A stretch of 59,946 nt of DNA from Gemmatimonadota bacterium (GTDB lineage Bacteria; Gemmatimonadota; Gemmatimonadetes; Longimicrobiales; Gaopeijiaceae), in NCBI GenBank assembly GCA_003248075.1, contig QJYK01000218.1:1-59946 (forward strand), written 5' to 3'. The position numbers and the translations under genes were made by a program. This document shows positions 1 through 8,467 of the stretch, piece after piece; within the stretch, counting starts at the first letter, position 1; each line of letters opens with the position of its first letter. The notes under the pieces were generated by a model. It was not told the DNA's origin, did no database searches, and saw only the letters and a program-made list of their open reading frames with translations.

Positions 1-123
1 GTGATGCCCGACGGGCGCGGCTTCGTGATCATCCGCAGTGACCCTCGAACCCAGCCGGAGCTCAGAATCGTCAAGGGCTGGGTCGACGAGCTGATGGGGA
101 GGCTACGACGGGGTTCGAGTTGA
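1..123 (+). CDS. C-terminal tail of a PD40/TolB-like protein (partial, probably of a Ser/Thr kinase family)
   Basis: The window opens inside a reading frame of 40 codons plus TGA; the rest lies to the left. The residues begin VMPDGRGFVIIRSDP and end GWVDELMGRLRRGSS. Many acidobacterial and gemmatimonadal Ser/Thr kinases or TolB-like proteins end in a last beta-propeller blade (a DG-x-F pattern) followed by a short helix of the type NWxxELxR, and this tail fits that pattern. The stretch is duplicated almost exactly at 2654-2776. The family assignment rests on a short tail only, so it is tentative; that this is coding sequence is well supported by the second, diverged copy keeping the frame. 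Confidence 0.55.
   Translation: MMPDGRGFVIIRSDPRTQPELRIVKGWVDELMGRLRRGSS
1..123. repeat. Direct repeat, copy 1 of 2
   Basis: This 123-bp stretch matches 2654-2776 in the same orientation with no indels and only a handful of substitutions (for example around positions 36, 62 and 113-121). Similarity stops at the stop codon in both copies. How far it extends leftwards cannot be seen because the window starts here. Confidence 0.9.
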
Positions 124-181
124 CCGTCGTCGGGATCCTCGTCGCCCTTCGGTGAGGCGCTGGGTGGGATCGGTTTCCGGT

Positions 182-2578
182 CTATCGGGTGACTCCGAGG
201 TAGCGATCGAGCCAGTCGAGTGACTCTCGCACCAGCGTCGCCCGTGGCACGAAGTGCCCGCCGTCGTCGAGCACGAGCTTCTTGTCGGCGGGGTCCGTTC
301 CCGCCAGGTCGTAGAACGGCCGGACCCGCTCCTCGATCGGACGCCCGGGATCGAGCGTGCCGTTCAGCATGAGCAACGGCACCGTGAGGCGGTGCACGTA
401 TGAGATGTCATCCACCTCCGCCAGGGTCCGATCCCTGGAAAAGCCACCCACCAGAGCGATGGCTACCTTGAACCGCGGCTCCATCACGACCATGGTCGCG
501 AGGTTGATGCCACCGAAGCTGTACCCGTAGTAGGCCAGCCGCTCCGAATCGATGTCGGACCGGGTCTCCAGGTAGTCGATCGAGCGCCGGAGGTCCTTCG
601 ACCATCGAACGGCCTGGTCCCGGTAGCCGGCAGAACGGCCCCTGGGCATCAGCTCGCGGCCCCGATCGAGGATACCCCAGTACACGGGGACCGCGACCGC
701 CCGTCCCGAAGCGATGAGGAAGTCGAAGTGGATCGTCCGCATCTGGTCGATGGACCGCAGCGAGCGGGAAGCGCCACCGGGGAAGTACACCACGGTTTGA
801 ACCGGTGACTCCGACGCCAGAGGACGATAGAGGTACAGGAGCAGCCGGTCGTCCGAGGCGTAGGCAGGCCTCATCGCGACGCGTTCCCGAATCCATCGGT
901 CCGTCGTGTCCGCAGCCTCGACCACGGCTTCGAGCGGCGTGTGGTCGTACGAGAACTGCGTCTGGTAGACGGCGAACACCTCGTCCGATATCGGCGGAAT
1001 CGTGTCGAAGCGCGCGTAGGTGAGCGCCGGAAGGGGCTGTCTCGCCCAGCCCAGCCCGGTCGTGTCGGGGTACACCGCGAGTCGGAGCCCGTTGAGCTCC
1101 GAGCGATCCAGCGGGTCCGACTGGAGGCCGTTGATTGCGCTGAAGAAGGGGTCGCTCCATCCGCCGCCCATCAGGAACCGATTCCCGGCGATCTCGTTGA
1201 GGGTCCATTCACGCACGTTTCCGGCCATGTCGTAGGCCCCGAACGGGCTGAGGCCGGCATACGCTCCCACGGCGGCCGGCGCGGTTCCCTCGAGGTTGCT
1301 CCGGGGCAGTATCCAGGCGGCGGCCTGAACCTGCATCGCCTGGCTCCAATGGTGCCGTGTGGGGAGGTCCTTCCCCGCAAACGCAGCGTAGGCCATCGCT
1401 TCGTACCAGCTGACGCCGGAGACCGGAAAGTCGCCGCGACCCTCCGGGTATGTTCCCGCTTCCCAGGTGGCCGGACCGGGACGGCCGGTCCGGTCGACGA
1501 AAGACCGCACGGCCTCCGACCAGCCGAGACGTGCACCTCGTATGGGTGTGGTGACGGGCCAGAAGTCGGCCGTCTCGTATCCTCCGGCCTCGACGAACTC
1601 GGCGAACTGCCGGTTCGTCACTTCGTACCGGTCGAGGAAGAAGTCCGCGAATTCCACCGCGCGACCCGCCATGACGGCCTGCGATCCCGGCACGCGGACC
1701 ATCCCCGGAGGTCGTGCGTCCGGTCGGTCCAGGACGTACGGACCGATGGTGTCCCCAGTCCCTACGATCGGGGCGCGCTCTGCCGGCACGCCTGCCACGA
1801 CCACGAGCGTGTCGTAGCCGGGCAGTGTGAAGCGGAGCCGGGACAGGCCAAAGGGGAACGGGACTCCGTCCATGGGGGTGGTGCCAAGCACGACCCATTC
1901 TGTCGACTCCGGGTCGTAGGGGGCGCGCCATACGGTCGCGCCGGCAGGTGAAGATTCGATCCTGACGGTCCGGGAGAACCGGTGCCAAAGGGGCGACAGG
2001 CCGGCGCTCGCACCGTCCCCGCCCGGTGCCCGAAGCGCGACCGCATAGGCTTCGTCCCACTGCCCGGCCTCGGCCAGCATCGCGACCTCGGCGACGACCG
2101 CCTCAACGCGTAGGGCGGCCCTCTCCCGCCCGACCAACGCCGACCAGGTCGTGGCAAGAATGGCCCAGGCCGCCAGCGCAGCGAGCAGCGTGACTCCGAC
2201 GCGCGGCCATCTGCCGAGCCAGGGCGGCGACCATCCCGCGGCGGATGGGCCAGCGGATCGGACCTCGTCTGAAGGCGGTGACCGACGCCAGAGAGCCACG
2301 GGCATTCCGAGGCCCAGGACGACCATGCCCGCCGTGAAGAACCACTCGGGAAGGCCAACGTGGTCGATGAGAAGGGCGATGGCCTCCAGGGCGGCGAACG
2401 CCCCGCCCGCGTATACGAGAAGCGCCTGCCAATGGAAGCCAACGGGGCGGCGCACGTCTCGATGGTCCATGACGACCCCCATCGCGTAGGCGGACCGGGC
2501 CAGCCACCACGCCCCTAACCTTGGACGGTTCACGTCGTCCGACAAGCGTTCGGTGATGAAGCGGCGAGCGAGGTTCAT
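182..2578 (-). CDS. Membrane protein with SUMF1-like domain and C-terminal alpha/beta hydrolase domain
   Basis: From the N-terminus there are two membrane helices (LLVYAGGAFAALEAIALLI and a segment near PEWFFTAGMVVLGLG), a third helix (GVTLLAALAAWAILATTW), a PEGA-like stretch (RIESSPAGATVW), a SUMF1/formylglycine-generating-enzyme-like domain (GMVRVPG, DRYEVTNRQFAEFV, YDMAGNVREW) and a dienelactone-hydrolase-like domain with the nucleophile elbow GYSFGG and a late GGHFVP histidine. The SUMF1 part lacks the C-terminal cysteines of true FGE (the matching stretch reads GGGWSDPFF), so sulfatase activation is unlikely. In relatives this block follows a Ser/Thr kinase; no kinase is encoded here. 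The start is uncertain: ATG at 2578 gives the longest plausible form, while ATG at 2470 (762 aa) sits just before the first hydrophobic segment and may be the true one. Confidence 0.8.
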   Translation of the reverse strand: MNLARRFITERLSDDVNRPRLGAWWLARSAYAMGVVMDHRDVRRPVGFHWQALLVYAGGAFAALEAIALLIDHVGLPEWFFTAGMVVLGLGMPVALWRRSPPSDEVRSAGPSAAGWSPPWLGRWPRVGVTLLAALAAWAILATTWSALVGRERAALRVEAVVAEVAMLAEAGQWDEAYAVALRAPGGDGASAGLSPLWHRFSRTVRIESSPAGATVWRAPYDPESTEWVVLGTTPMDGVPFPFGLSRLRFTLPGYDTLVVVAGVPAERAPIVGTGDTIGPYVLDRPDARPPGMVRVPGSQAVMAGRAVEFADFFLDRYEVTNRQFAEFVEAGGYETADFWPVTTPIRGARLGWSEAVRSFVDRTGRPGPATWEAGTYPEGRGDFPVSGVSWYEAMAYAAFAGKDLPTRHHWSQAMQVQAAAWILPRSNLEGTAPAAVGAYAGLSPFGAYDMAGNVREWTLNEIAGNRFLMGGGWSDPFFSAINGLQSDPLDRSELNGLRLAVYPDTTGLGWARQPLPALTYARFDTIPPISDEVFAVYQTQFSYDHTPLEAVVEAADTTDRWIRERVAMRPAYASDDRLLLYLYRPLASESPVQTVVYFPGGASRSLRSIDQMRTIHFDFLIASGRAVAVPVYWGILDRGRELMPRGRSAGYRDQAVRWSKDLRRSIDYLETRSDIDSERLAYYGYSFGGINLATMVVMEPRFKVAIALVGGFSRDRTLAEVDDISYVHRLTVPLLMLNGTLDPGRPIEERVRPFYDLAGTDPADKKLVLDDGGHFVPRATLVRESLDWLDRYLGVTR

Positions 2579-2605
2579 TGTGCACCCGCACTCACAACCA
2601 AGGGG

Positions 2606-2776
2606 GTGAGCACCTATCTGGAAGACGACCCCAACGGTGATCGCAGCTATGACGTGATGCCCGACGGGCGCGGCTTCGTGATCATCCGGAGTGACCCTCG
2701 AACCCAGCCGGAGCCCAGAATCGTCAAGGGCTGGGTCGACGAGCTGATGGGGAGGCTGCGCGGCGGTTCGGAGTGA
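2606..2776 (+). pseudogene. Duplicated 3' fragment of the gene entering the window at position 1
   Basis: An open stretch of 56 codons plus TGA, beginning at an in-frame GTG, carries the same C-terminal residues as positions 1-123 (VMPDGRGFVII and so on). It adds 16 upstream codons (VSTYLEDDPNGDRSYD) that presumably also occur in the parent gene outside the window. There is no sign of the propeller or catalytic domains that should precede such a tail, so I read it as a truncated duplicate rather than a functional gene. It lies on the opposite strand to both neighbours. Confidence 0.6.
2654..2776. repeat. Direct repeat, copy 2 of 2
   Basis: Second copy of the 123-bp repeat that opens the window. 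The spacing between copy starts is 2653 bp and the enclosed sequence holds exactly one complete gene, the hydrolase fusion on the minus strand. Confidence 0.9.
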
Positions 2777-2795
2777 CGGGGGGCACCGACCCCCG
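2777..2795. terminator. GC stem-loop between convergent reading frames
   Basis: CGGGGG at 2777-2782 pairs with CCCCCG at 2790-2795 around a 7-base loop. It sits directly after the fragment's TGA and five bases before the ADOP stop codon, so it could end transcripts from both sides. There is no T-run, so intrinsic termination is only plausible. Confidence 0.4.
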
Positions 2796-2799
2796 CTCG

Positions 2800-5427
2800 T
2801 CACTCCGCCCTCAACACCTCCACGACATCCACGCGGCTCGCGCGCAGGGCCGGCAGCAGCGTGGCAAGGGCGGCACACAAACCGAGCGTCGCCACCGTCG
2901 TGCCGATCGCGAAGGGTGACCACGGCTCCACCAGGAAAAGCCAGCGCTCGAAGCCGCGCACGATGAACATCCCGAGCCCGACTCCGGCGATCATGCCCAC
3001 GACGGTCGGGAGCGCAGCAATGAGCGCCGCGCGACGGACGAGGCCGGGGCGAGTAGCCCCGAGCGCGGACCGGATTCCGTACTCCCTCACGCGGAGCGAC
3101 GCCAGATAGGAAACGACCGCCCACAGCCCGACTAGGGCGAGGAAGAGGGCGGCGAGTCCGACCGCGATGAAGGGTGGGCTCTGGAATCGGTACAGTGACG
3201 TGCGTCCGTGGATCAGCTCCTCCATGGTCTGGACCTCCGTCACGGGGAGCTCGGGATCGAGGCGCGCAACGGCTTCGCGCAACGCCGGGGCGAACGCGCC
3301 CGGCTCTCCACGTACCCGCACCCCGATCTGTGCCCAGGAGCCCTGGGCCTGCGCCAGGGGCACGTACATGCCTTCGGGGATCGCGTTGACGTCGGTGTCC
3401 ATCCACATGTGGGGCGCCACGCCGACGATCGAGCGCCAGGGGCCTGGCTGGGCGCCGTTCCAGATGCGTACGCGCCGGCCCATCGGCGACCCGTCGGGAA
3501 AGTAGGTGCGGGCGAAGTGCTCGTTCACAAGGGCCACAGGCTCCGACATCACGTCGTCGCCCGAGTCGAACCCACGGCCGCGGACGACGGCCCGGTCGAA
3601 CGTCCGGAAGAAGGAGGGCGTCACGAAGTCGGCGTAGCGGCGCGGAAGCTGCGAAACGTCCTTGCCGTCCCACTCCCATCCCTCGACCTCGATCCAGCGG
3701 AGCCCTCCGAGCCGAATCATCGGGAGCTGTGTCGCCAACGTGACGGACTCCACCTCCGAAACGGTCTCGAGCTCGGCCTCGAGCGCCTGGTAGAGGGCCA
3801 GACGGCTCCGGTCGTCGGGGTATGCGGGTCCCGGCTCGATGATCCCCGTGAGGATCGACTCCGTTTCGAACCCGTAGTCGACGGTGCGAAGGTTCCAGGT
3901 GCCCGTGAGCAGCAGAGTCGAGAAAAGGAGCAGGGCTCCACCCGAAGCGACTTCGATCGTGAGAAGGACCTTTCCCAGGCCGAAGGTGGCCCGCGCCGGA
4001 TCGCTTCCTCGGAGGAGCTCCGCGTCGCTCCGGCGAAGCGCCCACGCCGCCGACACCACGGACACGAACACGGTGCTCGCCAACGCGCTGAACGCCAAGA
4101 CGGCGAGGTGCGGGAGCTCGAGCCCGTAGTGGACCCACACCGGGCCCGGGAGCCCCCGGCCGTAGATCGACGCGGCTCCCCGGTACCATTCGAGCGCCCA
4201 CGCCGACAGCAACGTGCCGCCCACGAAGCCGAGCGTGGCCGGGACCGAAGCCTCCAGCGCGAGCTGCCTCAGCACGCGCAGGCGTCCCGCGCCGATGGCA
4301 CGGCGCACGGCCAGCTCCCGGGCGCGTACGCGGGCGCGCACGAGGAAGAGGTTGGCCACGTTGGCCACGGCCATGAGGTAGAGCAGGACGCCCGTCCACG
4401 AGAGCATCGTCACCTTCGCGCTCGTGTTGGGTCCTCGCATTGCTGACCCGAAGGGGGCCGCGCGCAGCGTCATGTCCTCCCAGGCGCCGGGCTGGGTCTC
4501 GGCCAGCCCAGCCGCCACGGACGCGAGCTGGGCGTCGACCTCCTCGACGGTGACGTGCTCGCGCACCTTCATGAGCGCGACCCACTCCCGGACCCCGGGA
4601 TCGTCATACGGACCGGCGGGAAGCCAGAGCGGGTCGGAGCCGAGATAACGAGCACCTTCCGGAAGGACACCGACCACAACCGTGGGCTCCCCGTACACCC
4701 GGATCGAGCGGCCGATCACGGAAGGATCCGCATCGTAGCGGTCCGTCCAGAACCTGTGCCCGAGGACGGCGACGCGCGGCGCCCCCGGCACCGCGTCGGC
4801 GGCGTCGAAGAGCCGACCCAGCTCGGGCCGCATCTCCATCAACTCGAAGAACGACGGCGTCACGCGCAGGGCCGAGATCATCAATGGCGTGGACGCGTCG
4901 TCGTTGAACTGGATCGATGCCGTGCCGACCAGGGCGCCGATCTCGAACACCGGCGTGCCCGCGGTGGCTGCTTGAAAGTCGTGGAGCGAAACGTCGGGCC
5001 GCTGCAGGCCACTCTGCCTCTGGAGCAGCGCGAGCTCGACGACGCGGTCGCCGCCGTCGATCTGCAGGCCGCGGATATGCTCGGCGTAGTAGATGCCCCA
5101 TGCGAAGGTGGCGATCCCCAGGCCGACGGTGAGCACGATCGCCGCGCTCACATGGACCTGCCGCGCGCGCCGGAACTGCCGTAGGGCCAGCCGGACGTCC
5201 TGGGCCAGGCCGGCGAGGGCTTCGGAGCGCAGCTGTGCCCCCGCGGTGCTCAGGGCGGCGAGGACGAACCAGGCCGACGCGACCGCGCCTCCGGCGCGAG
5301 CAACACGGACGCCGTACATCTGCTCCAGGTCGCCGAGGATGAACTCGCGGTCGGGTCCCCCCACGAGCCGCTCGGCGAGCCAGCGTGCCCAGCCAGGCGG
5401 CCGCGGGCCCGCGCCGACGGCGCTCAC
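2800..5427 (-). CDS. ADOP-type duplicated ABC permease with N-terminal prefix domain
   Basis: This 875-residue membrane protein has the layout of the 'acidobacterial duplicated orphan permease' family. A soluble prefix of about 90 residues carries DREFILGDLEQMY. Then come a first helix (about 101-120), a MacB-like periplasmic domain, three helices ending near RVRARELAVRRAIGAGR, a second periplasmic domain, and a last three-helix FtsX block (LRVREYGIRSALGA). The repeated ALGA/AIGA motifs after the coupling helices are typical of FtsX permeases. No ATPase gene is adjacent, as usual for this family. Its start overlaps the padR stop by 4 bp, so the two genes are translationally coupled and the PadR protein probably controls it. 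The substrate is unknown; macrolide, lipoprotein or peptide export are guesses by family. Confidence 0.9.
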   Translation of the reverse strand: MSAVGAGPRPPGWARWLAERLVGGPDREFILGDLEQMYGVRVARAGGAVASAWFVLAALSTAGAQLRSEALAGLAQDVRLALRQFRRARQVHVSAAIVLTVGLGIATFAWGIYYAEHIRGLQIDGGDRVVELALLQRQSGLQRPDVSLHDFQAATAGTPVFEIGALVGTASIQFNDDASTPLMISALRVTPSFFELMEMRPELGRLFDAADAVPGAPRVAVLGHRFWTDRYDADPSVIGRSIRVYGEPTVVVGVLPEGARYLGSDPLWLPAGPYDDPGVREWVALMKVREHVTVEEVDAQLASVAAGLAETQPGAWEDMTLRAAPFGSAMRGPNTSAKVTMLSWTGVLLYLMAVANVANLFLVRARVRARELAVRRAIGAGRLRVLRQLALEASVPATLGFVGGTLLSAWALEWYRGAASIYGRGLPGPVWVHYGLELPHLAVLAFSALASTVFVSVVSAAWALRRSDAELLRGSDPARATFGLGKVLLTIEVASGGALLLFSTLLLTGTWNLRTVDYGFETESILTGIIEPGPAYPDDRSRLALYQALEAELETVSEVESVTLATQLPMIRLGGLRWIEVEGWEWDGKDVSQLPRRYADFVTPSFFRTFDRAVVRGRGFDSGDDVMSEPVALVNEHFARTYFPDGSPMGRRVRIWNGAQPGPWRSIVGVAPHMWMDTDVNAIPEGMYVPLAQAQGSWAQIGVRVRGEPGAFAPALREAVARLDPELPVTEVQTMEELIHGRTSLYRFQSPPFIAVGLAALFLALVGLWAVVSYLASLRVREYGIRSALGATRPGLVRRAALIAALPTVVGMIAGVGLGMFIVRGFERWLFLVEPWSPFAIGTTVATLGLCAALATLLPALRASRVDVVEVLRAE

Positions 5428-5762
5428 GACTCCTCCAGGAGGGCGCGCAGGCGGTCCTCGACCCCGTCGGCCATCGCCGCCACCTGCCCGTACGCGCGGG
5501 CCAGGGTCACCTCGCCGGCGGGCAGAAGTCGGTAGTGTTTGCGCCGTCGACCGCCGCGCTCCGGTGTGGCGTCACCCGTGTACGACGCCACGAGCCCGCG
5601 GTCCCGAAGCCGCTCCATGATGGTGTAGACGGCTCCCGGGAGGACATTGCGGCCCGTGCGCTCCTCCAGGTCGTCGCGGAGCTCCATCCCGGCAGCGTCG
5701 CCACCCGCCCGCAGAAGCCCGAGGAGGAGGAGCTGCTCCAGCTCGCCGAGTGATCGTCCCAT
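5424..5762 (-). CDS. PadR-family transcriptional regulator
   Basis: This 112-residue winged-helix protein begins MGRSLGELEQLLLLGLLR and continues with AGMELRDDLEERTGRNVLPGAVYTIMERL and a GGRRRKHYRLLPAG wing, the standard PadR signature (helix-turn-helix, then the R-K-Y-Y/H-x-LT/LP strand), followed by a C-terminal dimer helix. It is the first gene of a two-gene operon with the ADOP permease. Such PadR-permease pairs usually autoregulate and respond to small hydrophobic compounds; the ligand here is unknown. Confidence 0.92.
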   Translation of the reverse strand: MGRSLGELEQLLLLGLLRAGGDAAGMELRDDLEERTGRNVLPGAVYTIMERLRDRGLVASYTGDATPERGGRRRKHYRLLPAGEVTLARAYGQVAAMADGVEDRLRALLEES

Positions 5763-6015
5763 CGTCCGCCTCCCATCCGGAGCCCGACCCGGGCGCCGAG
5801 AGCGGCGCCGGCCATCAAAACCAACTTTGTCGATATTGTTAGCGTGTCAAGAGGAGCGGGGCTCCAGCTCGGCTTCGCGACCTGTTTCTGTGGCCCGCGC
5901 CGAGCTCCCCGCCGACGTCCGCGCTCGAGAGCACCGATTGACCCGCCGGTCCGACCGGGCGTACGCTGACTCGACCGCAGGCGAAGTCCGAAATCTGGAC
6001 ACGGGAAGGCCGGCG
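5763..6015. promoter_or_regulatory. Divergent promoter region between padR and the GH127 gene
   Basis: This 253-bp spacer carries an AT-richer patch at 5817-5850. On the minus strand a perfect TTGACA lies at 5850-5845, a credible -35 for padR, but the sequence 16-18 bases downstream (AAAGTT/AAGTTG) is a poor -10. The patch may also hold the PadR operator, although I see no clean dyad. On the plus strand GGGAAGG at 6003-6009 is a good ribosome binding site for the glycosidase gene. Confidence 0.35.
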
Positions 6016-8418
6016 ATGCGCGACGGGACGAACGAATCGAACATGAACCGGCGCGAGGCGATCAGCGCGATCGGCGGGACGTTTGCGGCCGTGGTCGTGA
6101 TGCCTTCGTTCGTCGAGTTGGCGTCCGGCGTCGGTGGGGGGGACCCGACCGTCCGTGCGGTGATGGAACTGGCCGCCGTCGCCGGGCCCGACCGCGTCGT
6201 GATCCGGCCGGGCAGGACGTACCTGAATGCCTGGGCAGGCCAAGGCGAGCCGCCCCGCCGCGTTCGCGGCCGCCGTGGCGAGCCCGAGCCACCGCCTCCC
6301 GTGCCCGGCCTGCCACCGGCCGTCCATTGGGCACGCGCGTCGGGGCCCGGCACGGTCGAATTCTCCGATCCCGGTGCCCTCATGACCACGGCGACCTTCT
6401 CCGCCCCGGGAACCTACGTGCTCGAGCTGATGGCTCGCTCGGGCGACGCCGAGACCTCCTCCACACTCAGCGTCATCGTCGAGCCGCCACCGCCGGAGAC
6501 CGGTCTCGAACCGGTCGACGTTGCGAGGTACCGCCTCGACAGTCGCCTCTGGGATGCGCGGACGAAGTCACTGATCGTCAACTGGATTCCACACTGCATC
6601 GAGCAGCTCGAGCGCACGGACCTCGAGCAAGGGGCGGGTGGGCTGGACAACTTCGACGAAGCAGCGCGTGCGCTGGCCGGGCTGCCGCACGGCGCCCACA
6701 AGGGCTACGTGTTTTCGAACGCGTACGTCTGCAACGCGGTCGAGGCCATGTGCATCGCGAACATGGTCGACGCGAAGGGTGATCCTGAGATCCTGGCGGC
6801 GCAGTCGGCGATGCGCGCGACGCTCGACGACTGGATCCCCCGGATCCTCGCCGCGCAGCATCCGGATGGCTACTTGCAGACCGCCTTCACGCTGCGCGAT
6901 CCGGGGCGTTGGGCGGAACGGTGGTCGGCCCAGGGCCGCAGCAACCATGAGGGGTACGTCGCCGGCTACTTCCTGGAGGCCGCGATCGCGCACTACAGGA
7001 TGACGGACGGCCGGGACCGGCGCCTCTTCAACGCAGCCCGCGAGCTCGCCGATCTGTGGTACGACAACATCGGTCCGCCGCCGAAGCAGGAGTGGTTCGA
7101 CGGCCATCAGGAGATGGAGCAGGCGTTGGTGCGGTGGGGCAGGTTCATCGACCGGGTCGAAGGTGCAGGCAGCGGCAGTAGGTACGTCGACCTGGCGAAG
7201 TTCCTACTCGACTGCCGTCGTGACGGCTACGAGTACGTCCAGAGTCATCTGCCCGTCGTGCAGCAGTACGAGGCGGTCGGTCACGCGGTGCGCGCCGTCT
7301 ACAACTACTCGGCCATGGTGGACATCGCGCTGGCGACCCGCGACGTCGACTACCTGGGCGCCGTGCGGTCGATCCAGGACAGCATCGTCAACCGCAAGTA
7401 CTACATCACGGGCGGCGTCGGCAGTGGTGAGTCGTCGGAAGGGTTCGGTCCCGACTACTCGCTGCGCAACAACTCCTACTGTGAATCCTGCTCGAGCTGC
7501 GGCGAGATCATGTTCCAGGCGAAGATGGGCCGCCTATACGGCGATGCCCGCTTCGCGGATCTGCTCGAGGAGACGCTCTACAACGGGCTGCTGGGCGCGA
7601 CCGACCTCGAGGGCCGCAACTTCCACTACACGAATCCGCTCGACGGCCGCGCCCGCCGCACTCCGTGGCACAACGTGCCCTGCTGTCCGAGCAACATCTC
7701 CAGAACCCTGCTCAGCCTTCCGCGTTGGATGTATTCGCGGTCGAGCGATGCGATCGCCGTCAACCTCTTCATCGGCAGCACGGTGACGGTACCGGACGTG
7801 GCCGGCACGGACGTCGAGGTCGTGCAGAGGACCGAGTACCCGTGGGACGGCCGCATCGCGATCACGCTGCGGCCGCTTGCGCGCCGTACCTTCAGTCTGC
7901 TGATCCGGGTGCCGGACCGGGGCGTGAGTCCCCTGTATTCCAGCCGACCGGACACGAACGGAATACGGGGAATTCGTCTCAACGGCAGCACGATCGAGCC
8001 CTCCATCGAGCGCGGATACGCGGTGATCACCCGCGTCTGGGCGCCAGGAGACAAGGTCGAGCTCGAGCTGCCGATGCTCGTTCAGCGGATCCGCGCCGAC
8101 GAGCGGATCGAGGCCGACCGCGGCCGTGTCGCCCTGCGCTACGGGCCGCTCGTCTACAACATCGAGCAGACGGATCAGGACATCACGCAGGCCCTGGGTC
8201 CTGACGCCGGACTCGCAGCCGAGTGGCGGGAGGACCTTCTCGAAGGCGTGATGACGATCACGGGCAGCTTCGCGAACGGTGCACCCCTGCTGGCGGTTCC
8301 CAACTACGCGCGTCAGAACCGGCTGCCACCTCCACCTCCACCGCGTGAGCCCGCGGCCGATGACGCGCGACCGCCCGCGCCGCCACCGAACTCGATCGTC
8401 TGGATCAGCGAGGCCTGA
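6016..8418 (+). CDS. Secreted GH127 (DUF1680) glycoside hydrolase, beta-L-arabinofuranosidase-like
   Basis: An 800-residue protein. A twin-arginine-like leader (MNRREAISAIGGTFAAVVV, starting at residue 10) is followed by a PKD/Ig-like domain (about 45-155) and an alpha/alpha-barrel GH127 domain. The family's catalytic and zinc residues can be placed: Glu475 in SSEGF as candidate acid/base, Glu490 and Cys492 in CESC, and the Cys556-Cys557 pair in VPCCPSN; in the characterised enzyme the equivalent pair supplies the nucleophile and zinc ligands. The tail is proline-rich (RLPPPPPPREP). The start at 6016 is chosen for its GGGAAGG site six bases upstream; ATG at 6043 is an alternative. It probably removes arabinofuranose or a related sugar from plant or glycoprotein glycans outside the cytoplasm. 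Exact specificity is unknown because the family is broad. Confidence 0.88.
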   Translation: MRDGTNESNMNRREAISAIGGTFAAVVVMPSFVELASGVGGGDPTVRAVMELAAVAGPDRVVIRPGRTYLNAWAGQGEPPRRVRGRRGEPEPPPPVPGLPPAVHWARASGPGTVEFSDPGALMTTATFSAPGTYVLELMARSGDAETSSTLSVIVEPPPPETGLEPVDVARYRLDSRLWDARTKSLIVNWIPHCIEQLERTDLEQGAGGLDNFDEAARALAGLPHGAHKGYVFSNAYVCNAVEAMCIANMVDAKGDPEILAAQSAMRATLDDWIPRILAAQHPDGYLQTAFTLRDPGRWAERWSAQGRSNHEGYVAGYFLEAAIAHYRMTDGRDRRLFNAARELADLWYDNIGPPPKQEWFDGHQEMEQALVRWGRFIDRVEGAGSGSRYVDLAKFLLDCRRDGYEYVQSHLPVVQQYEAVGHAVRAVYNYSAMVDIALATRDVDYLGAVRSIQDSIVNRKYYITGGVGSGESSEGFGPDYSLRNNSYCESCSSCGEIMFQAKMGRLYGDARFADLLEETLYNGLLGATDLEGRNFHYTNPLDGRARRTPWHNVPCCPSNISRTLLSLPRWMYSRSSDAIAVNLFIGSTVTVPDVAGTDVEVVQRTEYPWDGRIAITLRPLARRTFSLLIRVPDRGVSPLYSSRPDTNGIRGIRLNGSTIEPSIERGYAVITRVWAPGDKVELELPMLVQRIRADERIEADRGRVALRYGPLVYNIEQTDQDITQALGPDAGLAAEWREDLLEGVMTITGSFANGAPLLAVPNYARQNRLPPPPPPREPAADDARPPAPPPNSIVWISEA

Positions 8419-8467
8419 GCCGAGCGCTAGACATGACGACCGCCTACGATCCGAGGAGAGGGGTCTC

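Noticed and set aside
182-2578. The SUMF1-like protein as maturase for the sulfatase at 34593-36116
   Set aside because: The domain lacks the catalytic cysteine pair and the genes are 32 kb apart.
2578-4585. Very long minus-strand extension upstream of the hydrolase fusion (total over 1400 codons)
   Set aside because: The extension runs antisense to no known domain, overlaps the ADOP permease on the same strand in another frame, and is arginine/proline-rich as expected of a GC-rich shadow frame.
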